Shown here piece after piece: positions 1-4,536 of a DNA stretch of 7,019 nucleotides (positions are counted from its first letter, which is position 1; every line of letters starts with the position of its first letter). The DNA is from Candidatus Bathyarchaeota archaeon (GTDB taxonomy: Archaea > Thermoproteota > Bathyarchaeia > TCS64 > B23): positions 1-7,019 of the forward strand of contig JAPDJB010000064.1 in the NCBI GenBank assembly GCA_029259285.1, in the 5' to 3' direction. The notes beneath the pieces are model-generated. The model saw only the letters and a program-made list of their open reading frames with translations, was not told the origin of the DNA and made no database searches. The translations under genes were made by a program, and so were the position numbers.

Positions 1-158
1 ATGAGGGATATAGGATGTTCGCCGAGGAGCCTGAGCGGGTGATGCCTAGGATCGTCGAGAGGTTCAACGCCTTAGGCTATAGGGTGCTGGAGATCAACGC
101 CTCCACGCCGACGTTGGAGGATGCCTTCTTCAGGATGACGGGTTCACCTCTGGGGTGA
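1..158 (+). CDS. ABC transporter ATP-binding protein, C-terminal end only (5' end outside the window)
   Basis: The open frame with codons starting at position 3 runs to a TGA at 156-158 and gives about 52 residues. It ends with a TPTLEDAFFRMTG block, the usual close of multidrug/antibiotic-exporter ATPases (DrrA/CcmA type), where a 'sLEDvFl.lTG' element follows the nucleotide-binding domain. Walker A, the signature motif and Walker B are upstream and not visible. The protein would hydrolyse ATP on the cytoplasmic face to power the permease encoded next. The stop codon overlaps a possible GTG start of the permease (GTGA, 155-158), so the two genes are almost certainly co-transcribed and translationally coupled. 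The substrate cannot be read from this fragment. Confidence 0.85.
   Translation, partial: EGYRMFAEEPERVMPRIVERFNALGYRVLEINASTPTLEDAFFRMTGSPLG
154..158 (+). promoter_or_regulatory. Shine-Dalgarno site deciding the permease start
   Basis: GGTGA matches the anti-Shine-Dalgarno end of 16S rRNA and stands five bases before the ATG at 164, within the end of the ATPase gene. It favours ATG 164 over GTG 155, which overlaps the site itself. Confidence 0.5.
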
Positions 159-163
159 AGGCC

Positions 164-943
164 ATGTGTATGAGGATGAGAGCCGTCTTTGAGAAGACCC
201 TTAAGGAGTTCATCCGAGACCGATCAAGCCTCTTCTGGACGATAGCCTGGCCTGCGCTCTGGGTAGTCCTCGACTGCCTAATCTTCACCCAGGGCATCCC
301 AGAGTCCATACTCCCTAGGGTTAAGGCCTCGATGACGCTTCAGATGATGGGCTTCGCCATAATGCTGGCAGGCATGGCGAATCTCCCAGCGTCGATAGCT
401 GGAGACAGGGAGCGAGGCGTCTACCAGAAGTTTGCTTCAACCCCCATGAGGACGTGGGAGGACGCCACGGGGAGGCTGCTGGCCCTACTGTTCTTCTCGA
501 TAATCTCATCGCTCATCGTCCTCGCCGTCGGCCTCGCCCTAGGCTCAAGATTTGAGGTCACGGGGATTCGCCTCTTGAAGTCCATCGGCGTAGTCCTCCT
601 CCTACTTCTCTCCTCTGGGGGAGTGGGCCTCATCATAGGCTCCATAGCTGGGAGTGCACACTCAGCCGTAAGCATAGGCGTCGGCGTAGCTGTGATCACA
701 TCAGCCGTCAGCGGGGTCTTCGCCCCATATCAAATGCTCCCCAAAGGCCTAAAGATATTCTCAAAGCTCTATCCACCTTCAACCTCGATCTCAGCCATCA
801 TCTACCTGATACTTGGAAGACGCTATGCTGGCTACAACCCCCTAACACGGCTCCACGCAATATACACCATAGCCTCATCCCTACTCCTACATCTCCTCGG
901 CCTCTGGCTCTACCACCTCAAGCTCTGGTCTAGGCGTCTATGA
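164..943 (+). CDS. ABC-2 type transporter permease
   Basis: This is the integral membrane partner of the preceding ATPase, probably exporting a drug, lipid or similar substrate. From a GTG at 155 the protein has 262 residues, and about six hydrophobic segments are visible (roughly residues 24-44, 62-83, 108-130, 141-165, 170-192 and 236-254). Family hallmarks are an N-terminal amphipathic stretch (KTLKEFIRDRSSLFW), the cytoplasmic DRERGVYQKFASTP motif after the second segment, and a FAPYQMLPKGL loop before the last third, as in ABC-2 permeases. I place the start at the ATG at 164 because GGTGA (154-158) lies five bases upstream, a well-placed Shine-Dalgarno site; GTG 155 is the alternative. 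The length is normal. The stop is three bases from the end of the convergent lyase gene. Substrate unknown. Confidence 0.9.
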   Translation: MCMRMRAVFEKTLKEFIRDRSSLFWTIAWPALWVVLDCLIFTQGIPESILPRVKASMTLQMMGFAIMLAGMANLPASIAGDRERGVYQKFASTPMRTWEDATGRLLALLFFSIISSLIVLAVGLALGSRFEVTGIRLLKSIGVVLLLLLSSGGVGLIIGSIAGSAHSAVSIGVGVAVITSAVSGVFAPYQMLPKGLKIFSKLYPPSTSISAIIYLILGRRYAGYNPLTRLHAIYTIASSLLLHLLGLWLYHLKLWSRRL

Positions 944-946
944 CCT

Positions 947-2338
947 TCAACTAATCGGCTCGTATCTGGCGAAGAAGTGGCCTAGAATCTCAGGCCAGTA
1001 GACGATCCTGAAGCCCTTGTTGAGGTGAGCCCTCTCCATAACCCTCTCCATGACTGCTCCGACATACTCCATGTGGGCCTTTGTCAACGCCCTCCTAGGT
1101 ATGGCGAACCTCACGAACTCGAAGGTGCGCCTCTCCACCTCCCCCCCATCGAGGTTTACGAAGTCTACGGGGAAGGGGGCGCCGACGATCCTCACAGCCC
1201 CCTCCAGATACATGTCGGCGAAGGCGGCCACCTCTGGAAGCTCCTTCTCAGATAGATGGGGGTAAACCGAGTAGACGTCGAGGAAGACTCCTGAGCCGCC
1301 CGTCGGCTTTATAACCCTCGCCCCAGCCCTCTCCAGTAGCTCCCCGAGATAGGCGACCTGCCGGACCCTCCACTCCAGATATCTCTCATCAAGCCCCTCC
1401 CTTAGGCCTATGGCGATGGCCTCCAGGTCTCTCCTGGCGAGTCCACCGTAGGTGGGGAAGCCCTCGTAGAGGACTAGTCTCTCCTTGCATCGCTCCGCCA
1501 GTTTCTCATCTCTCAAGGCGATGAAGCCTCCTATGTTGACGAGGGCATCCTTCTTACAGCTCATGTAGCATCCATCGGCGTAGCTGAGGGCCTCCCTGAC
1601 GATCTCGGCAACCGACTTGCCTCCATAGCCTGGCTCCCTCATCTTTATGAGGTAGCAGTTCTCGAAGAATCTGCAGGCGTCGAAGAATATTGGGATGTCG
1701 TATCTCTCAGCCAGCTCCCGTGTCTCCCTGATGTTCTCCATCGATATGGGTGAGGAGGCTGCGACGTTGTTCACACCCGTGAGTAGTATGAAGGGTATCT
1801 TGTCGTGATATTTCCTCAGCACATATTCAAGTCTCGCTGGGTCCAGGTTACCCCTGAAGGGGTATTCATGATCGAAGTCCCAGAGCCACTCCCCTATAAG
1901 GTCTATCGGCTTCCCACCCTTATCGGCGATGTGGGCCCTAGTTGTGTCGAAGTGGGTGTTTCCAGGGATTATGTCTCCAGGCTTTATCAAGGAGCCGAAG
2001 AGGACGTTCTCGGCGGCCCTCCCTTGATGGGTTGGGATGACGTGTTCAAATCCAGTAATCTCTCTGACGGCCTCCTCAAACCTATAATAGTTTTTAGAGC
2101 CCACATAGGCCTCATCACCCCTCATCATGGCGGCCCACTGCTCATCACTCATGGCGGCCGTCCCGCTATCCGTCAACAGGTCGATGTAGACATCCTCCGA
2201 CCTAATCCTGAAGGGCGAATAATGAGCCTCCTTGAGAATCCTCTCCCTCTCCTCCCTGCTTGGAATCTTAACAGCCTCCACAACCTTGATCCTGAAGGGT
2301 GGGGCCAGAGTCCTCCTCAAAAGCTCCAAATCAGACAT
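947..2338 (-). CDS. tnaA: Tryptophanase-family PLP-dependent beta-eliminating lyase (tryptophanase/tyrosine phenol-lyase)
   Basis: This cytoplasmic fold-type I PLP enzyme has 463 residues, the usual family length (about 455-475), and aligns end to end with remembered tyrosine phenol-lyase (TPL) and tryptophanase sequences. Visible elements are FRIKVVEAV near the N-terminus, DLLTDSGTAAMSDEQWAAMM, the substrate-site Tyr78 and K+-site Glu76 (DEAY), the phosphate-binding THQGR (104-106), Asp220 and Arg223 in FFDACR (pyridine N and O3' contacts), the Schiff-base Lys263 in CKKD, and Arg415 in IPRR (substrate carboxylate). Two specificity positions look tryptophanase-like: Asp131 (Thr124 in Citrobacter TPL) and His454 (Phe448 in TPL). 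The tyrosine-reading Arg381 of TPL is Ala387 here. The expected reaction is L-tryptophan to indole, pyruvate and ammonia, although substrate is inferred. The gene is convergent with the permease and has its own TATA box. No tnaC-like leader or tryptophan transporter is seen. Confidence 0.88.
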   Translation of the reverse strand: MSDLELLRRTLAPPFRIKVVEAVKIPSREERERILKEAHYSPFRIRSEDVYIDLLTDSGTAAMSDEQWAAMMRGDEAYVGSKNYYRFEEAVREITGFEHVIPTHQGRAAENVLFGSLIKPGDIIPGNTHFDTTRAHIADKGGKPIDLIGEWLWDFDHEYPFRGNLDPARLEYVLRKYHDKIPFILLTGVNNVAASSPISMENIRETRELAERYDIPIFFDACRFFENCYLIKMREPGYGGKSVAEIVREALSYADGCYMSCKKDALVNIGGFIALRDEKLAERCKERLVLYEGFPTYGGLARRDLEAIAIGLREGLDERYLEWRVRQVAYLGELLERAGARVIKPTGGSGVFLDVYSVYPHLSEKELPEVAAFADMYLEGAVRIVGAPFPVDFVNLDGGEVERRTFEFVRFAIPRRALTKAHMEYVGAVMERVMERAHLNKGFRIVYWPEILGHFFARYEPIS

Positions 2339-2362
2339 AACACTAAAAAATAGGAAGACAAC

Positions 2363-2371
2363 TCTTAAAAG
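2363..2371 (-). promoter_or_regulatory. TATA-like promoter of the tryptophanase-family gene
   Basis: On the minus strand CCTTTTAAG is centred about 29 bases upstream of the ATG at 2338. Archaeal initiation lies about 25-27 bases after the TATA centre, which puts the transcript start almost at the start codon and predicts a leaderless mRNA. No Shine-Dalgarno sequence is seen before that ATG. Confidence 0.5.
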
Positions 2372-2380
2372 GGTATTTAC

Positions 2381-2452
2381 CGCCCTCAGCCGATGAGCGG
2401 GAGGCCCTGAGACCTCTCATGATCGGGTTTTCGAGAGGCGAGGCTGAGGGCG
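2381..2452. other. 72-nt inverted-repeat-bounded structured element, candidate small RNA or regulatory DNA
   Basis: Two perfect 11-base arms, CGCCCTCAGCC (2381-2391) and GGCTGAGGGCG (2442-2452), enclose 50 bases. Inside, CCTCTC (2413-2418) can pair with GAGAGG (2433-2438) to give a nested helix, or with GGGAGG (2399-2404, one G-U pair) to give a competing hairpin. CTGA occurs at 2407-2410 and 2444-2447, with GATGA at 2392-2396 and ATGATC at 2419-2424, which resembles an archaeal C/D-box layout. However, the D-like box is itself part of the long arm. The element lies between two divergent TATA boxes, so it is outside both predicted mRNAs. It is GC-rich between AT-rich flanks. It could be a small RNA gene, a protein-binding site or a relic of an insertion. 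The structure is clear on paper, the function unknown. Confidence 0.5.
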
Positions 2453-2465
2453 AAACACAGAATCA

Positions 2466-2484
2466 TAACACATATATTGTGTTA
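2466..2484. promoter_or_regulatory. Palindromic operator overlapping the vapBC TATA box
   Basis: TAACACA (2466-2472) and TGTGTTA (2478-2484) form a perfect 7-base inverted repeat around TATAT. The centre, CATATATT, is a good TATA box about 34 bases before the vapB ATG at 2509. Ribbon-helix-helix antitoxins of this kind normally bind as dimers to such palindromes and repress their own operon, so VapB, strengthened by VapC, probably blocks TBP here. The repeat is seen; the binding is inference from family behaviour. Confidence 0.6.
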
Positions 2485-2508
2485 CGCTAATGCAAACAGG
2501 GATGTATA

Positions 2509-2727
2509 ATGAGCGAAACCGTCACCTTCCGTGTGCCTCGGGAGCTTAAGGAACGGATGAGGAGATACAAAATAAATTGGAGCGAGATTCTGAGAAAGAC
2601 TGTGGAAGAGACTATAAGGAAGTATGAATTAGTGGAGGCCGCGAAGATCGCAGATGAAATTAGGAATAAAACCGAATATGGGGCATTCAACAGCGTGAAG
2701 GCCATTAGAGAGGATAGAGGTAGATAA
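2509..2727 (+). CDS. vapB: VapB-type ribbon-helix-helix antitoxin
   Basis: This 72-residue protein has the layout of an RHH (CopG/Arc-like) antitoxin: a short beta strand TVTFRVPRELKERMRRY (residues 4-20), then two helices with the NWSEILRKTV turn (about 24-33), then a charged C-terminal tail (about 45-72) that would wrap around the toxin. It should neutralise the VapC toxin encoded two bases downstream and repress the operon through the palindrome at 2466-2484. No Shine-Dalgarno site precedes the ATG; TATA spacing suggests a very short leader. Base composition of its 5' part (29 G+C of 60 at 2521-2580) is richer than that of vapC, an odd step inside one operon. RHH family assignment is confident; antitoxin role rests on the neighbour. 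Confidence 0.88.
   Translation: MSETVTFRVPRELKERMRRYKINWSEILRKTVEETIRKYELVEAAKIADEIRNKTEYGAFNSVKAIREDRGR
2717..2721 (+). promoter_or_regulatory. Shine-Dalgarno site for vapC inside the end of vapB
   Basis: GAGGT lies eight bases before the vapC ATG at 2730 and within the last codons of vapB. It supports that start and translational coupling of toxin to antitoxin. Confidence 0.55.
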
Positions 2728-2729
2728 AA

Positions 2730-3149
2730 ATGAGGATGTTAATTTTAGATGCAAGCATCATCGCAAAATGGTATAACAAGGAGGAATACAGCGATAAGGC
2801 AATAGAAATTCGGGAAAAATATATCGATGGTTTACTTGATATAAAAGAACCAGCTCTCATATTATATGAAGTTTCAAATGCAATATATAAAAATGATCAA
2901 TTAAATATTGAAGATGCGATGAAAGCAGTTGAAAGTTTAATGAGGCTTATTGAAGCAACAATTGAAATACCATCAAATGAAGATGCTAAAGAAATGATGA
3001 AAATAGCACGTTCATTGAAAATTTCATTCTATGACTCATCATACATTCAGATAGCTAAAAAATATAATGCTAAACTTATAACTGCTGATGATGAAATGTA
3101 TAGGAAAGCCAAGAAGCTAATAGAGATCACCCATATAAAGGATGTTTAA
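2730..3149 (+). CDS. vapC: VapC toxin, PIN-domain ribonuclease
   Basis: The 139-residue single PIN domain is of normal VapC length. The metal-binding acidic residues are all visible: Asp7 in LILDAS, Glu47 in LYEVSNA, Asp102 in FYDSSY and Asp120 (with Asp121) in LITADD. PIN toxins are Mg-dependent endoribonucleases; characterised VapCs cut tRNA, rRNA or mRNA, but this target cannot be read from sequence. It follows vapB by two bases with a Shine-Dalgarno site at 2717-2721. The gene is conspicuously AT-rich (17 G+C of 60 at 2821-2880, against 37 of 60 at 1441-1500 in the lyase), a sign of horizontal transfer. Its TAA stop ends on position 3149, which is also the discriminator base of the convergent tRNA-Thr, so the operon abuts the tRNA exactly. 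Active toxin is likely, as no catalytic residue is missing. Confidence 0.92.
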   Translation: MRMLILDASIIAKWYNKEEYSDKAIEIREKYIDGLLDIKEPALILYEVSNAIYKNDQLNIEDAMKAVESLMRLIEATIEIPSNEDAKEMMKIARSLKISFYDSSYIQIAKKYNAKLITADDEMYRKAKKLIEITHIKDV

Positions 3150-3221
3150 GCCCCGGGCGGGATTCGAACCCGCGGCCAACAGCTTACAAGGCTGCCGCTC
3201 TGACCGCTGAGCTACCGGGGC
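3149..3221 (-). tRNA. tRNA-Thr, anticodon UGU (TGT)
   Basis: Read on the minus strand, it folds as a full cloverleaf. The acceptor stem is GCCCCGG/CCGGGGC; T8 and A9 follow, then D stem GCTC/GAGC. The anticodon stem GCAGC/GCTGT closes loop CTTGTAA, giving UGU at 34-36, which reads ACA. After a five-base variable loop, T stem GCGGG/CCCGC closes loop TTCGAAT. The discriminator is U73, usual for archaeal tRNA-Thr, and CCA is not encoded. No intron is seen. U73 shares its base pair with the last base of the vapC stop codon. The acceptor and T arm match the second tRNA-Thr at 5332-5406. Confidence 0.95.
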
Positions 3222-3246
3222 CTTTATGATGTTAGACTGGCTTCTT

Positions 3247-3260
3247 CATATATCTTTAAG
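3247..3260. promoter_or_regulatory. Shared TATA region for tRNA-Thr(UGU) and the flavin protein gene
   Basis: CATATATC (3247-3254) followed by TTTAAG lies between divergent genes. Its centre is about 25 bases from the flavin-protein ATG (3276), predicting a leaderless mRNA, and about 30 bases from the tRNA 5' end (3221) on the other strand. One near-symmetric box, or two overlapping ones, may serve both directions. Confidence 0.45.
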
Positions 3261-3275
3261 GCTCTTCTCCCTTTG

Positions 3276-3722
3276 ATGTCTCCTTTGGAGCAGGGTGAGA
3301 TGGAGGCTCTCTTGGAGAGGGTTCTCGTCGGTCATTTGGGTCTGTGTGTCGACGGTGAGCCCTATGTTGTTCCCATAGGCTTCGTCTACCATGATGGCAG
3401 CATCTATTTTCATTCTTATCCTAGGGGGCGGAAGATCGAGGCTATGAGGCGTAGTCCAAGGGTCTGCTTCCAGGTTGAGGAGGTGGGGAGGCCTCTACCT
3501 GGCTCTACGCCATGTAAGTTCAGTGTTGAGTATCGAAGCGTCATCGTCTATGGCCGTGTCCGCTTCCTAGAGGAGGATGGGGAGCGGTTGAAGGCTTTGA
3601 GGCTGCTGTTGAGGAAGTATGGGGCTTCGGAGGCGGCTGAGGCCTTAAGCGAGGAGATGCTGGGCGACGTCCTCGTAGGCGAGATCACCGTTGAGGAGAT
3701 GACGGGTAGATGTTCCCCCTAA
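3276..3722 (+). CDS. Pyridoxamine 5'-phosphate oxidase-like flavin-binding protein (NimA-like)
   Basis: This 148-residue protein matches the small split-barrel PNPOx-like family, specifically the NimA/nitroimidazole-resistance-type branch. Visible are an N-terminal helix (EMEALLERV), the strand GHLGLCVDGEPYVVPIGF, then YHDGSIYFHSYPRGRKIEAMRRSPRVCF in shortened form: G-IYFHS, GRKI and P-VCFQVE are the family's characteristic strand and FMN-phosphate region. The rest is a beta barrel and a C-terminal helix. Members bind FMN or related cofactors such as F420 or haem and act as cytoplasmic reductases or oxidases on small molecules; the substrate here is unknown and pyridoxamine oxidation should not be assumed. 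TTG 3273 precedes the ATG at 3276; ATG is preferred because the TATA spacing gives a leaderless start there. It stands 47 bases before the corrinoid protein gene, which has its own TATA box. Confidence 0.85.
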   Translation: MSPLEQGEMEALLERVLVGHLGLCVDGEPYVVPIGFVYHDGSIYFHSYPRGRKIEAMRRSPRVCFQVEEVGRPLPGSTPCKFSVEYRSVIVYGRVRFLEEDGERLKALRLLLRKYGASEAAEALSEEMLGDVLVGEITVEEMTGRCSP

Positions 3723-3726
3723 AGGC

Positions 3727-3735
3727 TTTAAAATA
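3727..3735 (+). promoter_or_regulatory. TATA box of the corrinoid protein gene
   Basis: TTTAAAATA is centred about 26 bases before 3757. This predicts transcription starting near the TTG at 3758 and only 12 or so bases before the ATG at 3770. It overlaps the region just after the stop of the preceding gene, so the two genes need not be one operon. Confidence 0.55.
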
Positions 3736-3769
3736 ACTTGGGTGGGAAATTCCTCCTTTGGGGTCTTGG

Positions 3770-4423
3770 ATGGAGAAGGAGGAGCTCCTCAAGCGTATGG
3801 AGGAGGCCGTTAAGGCTTATGATGAGGAGGAGGCTCGAAGGCTGGCTGAGGAGGCTGTCCGGATGGGCCTAGACCCCGTTGAGGCCCTGGAGCAGGGCCT
3901 GGCGAAAGGGTTGAGGGAGGTTGGAGACCGCTTTGGGAGGGGTGAGGCCTTCATAACGGAGCTCATCGCAGCGGCGCAGGCTATGGAGGCTGGAGCTGAG
4001 ATACTCAACAGGGAGATAGAGCGGCGAGGCGCAGCCCGTGAAGCCGTAGGCCGATTCCTCATCGGAACCGTGGAGGGAGACATCCACAGCATAGGGAAGA
4101 ACATCGTGGCGACGATGCTGAAGGCAGCCGGATTCGAGGTCATAGACATCGGCGTCGATGTGCCCACGCAGACCTTCGTCGAAAAGGTTCGAGAGTTCAA
4201 GCCTGACATCCTCGGCCTAAGCGCATTGATGACGACGACCATGATGAAGCAGAAGGAGGTCATAGAGGCCCTGAGGGAGGCTGGGCTAAGAGACCAGGTG
4301 AAGGTCATCATAGGCGGCGCCCCCGTCACCGAGGAGTGGGCACGGGAGATCGGAGCCGACGCCGTAGGCCTAGACGCAGCCAGCGCCGTAGAAGCCTCAT
4401 TGAAGCTAATAGGCGTCAAATGA
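3770..4423 (+). CDS. Cobalamin-binding corrinoid protein (methyltransferase cognate, MtaC/MtbC/MtmC-like)
   Basis: The 217-residue protein has an N-terminal four-helix cap (about residues 1-88: EELLKRMEEAVKAYDEEEA, then DRFGRGEAFITELIAAAQAM) and a C-terminal Rossmann-like B12-binding domain. The B12 signature is present: D104-x-H106-x-x-G109 in EGDIHSIGKN, with His106 as the lower axial cobalt ligand, then Ser151-x-Leu153 (LGLSAL) and Gly182-Gly183 (IGGAPV). Such cytoplasmic proteins carry a methyl group on cobalt between a substrate-specific methyltransferase (methylamines, methanol or methoxylated aromatics) and a second methyltransferase to CoM or tetrahydropterin. Neither partner is in the window, so the substrate is open. 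ATG 3770 matches the usual family start (MEKEELL); TTG 3758 would add four residues and fits a strictly leaderless transcript. Confidence 0.92.
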   Translation: MEKEELLKRMEEAVKAYDEEEARRLAEEAVRMGLDPVEALEQGLAKGLREVGDRFGRGEAFITELIAAAQAMEAGAEILNREIERRGAAREAVGRFLIGTVEGDIHSIGKNIVATMLKAAGFEVIDIGVDVPTQTFVEKVREFKPDILGLSALMTTTMMKQKEVIEALREAGLRDQVKVIIGGAPVTEEWAREIGADAVGLDAASAVEASLKLIGVK

Positions 4424-4536
4424 GGCCGTCAATCACCGTCTTGCTGACTGCTAGGATTTAGTCCCTTCGACTCCTTATCCCAGAGCTGATAGCAGGGTGT
4501 AGGCTATGGTTATCCTAGACTCCAGCTTAGAGATTC
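4424..4536. other. Convergent intergenic region with an imperfect stem-loop
   Basis: Between two convergent genes, CTGCTA (4448-4453) and TAGCAG (4490-4495) bracket GGAT/ATCC (4454-4457 with 4477-4480) and AGTC/GACT (4460-4463 with 4469-4472, loop CCTTC). The pieces nest in order, giving a bulged hairpin that could mark transcript ends. There is no strong T-run, so I do not call a terminator. I see no gene here. Confidence 0.25.

Noticed and set aside
947..2338. Calling the lyase tyrosine phenol-lyase
   Set aside because: The overall sequence is close to TPL, but the positions that read the phenol ring (Thr124, Arg381, Phe448) are replaced by Asp, Ala and His.
1805..2353. 182-codon open frame on the plus strand
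   Set aside because: It is wholly antisense to the well-supported lyase gene, shows no recognisable domain, and its protein is the kind of proline-rich, low-complexity product expected from a shadow frame.
2381..2452. A tRNA-like gene, because the element is 72 nt with paired ends
   Set aside because: There is no D arm, no anticodon arm and no T loop in the right places on either strand; the 11-bp arm is too long for an acceptor stem.
2487..2705. 72-codon open frame on the minus strand opposite vapB
   Set aside because: vapB has a clear RHH pattern and a promoter; the antisense frame has neither a domain nor a promoter.
3276..3722. Calling this a true pyridoxamine phosphate oxidase (PdxH)
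   Set aside because: It is shorter and lacks the C-terminal PdxH region; only the general flavin-binding split-barrel features are visible.
3817..4419. 200-codon open frame on the minus strand
   Set aside because: It lies antisense to the corrinoid gene and is dominated by Ser, Ala, Pro and Met runs that mirror the codons of the real gene.
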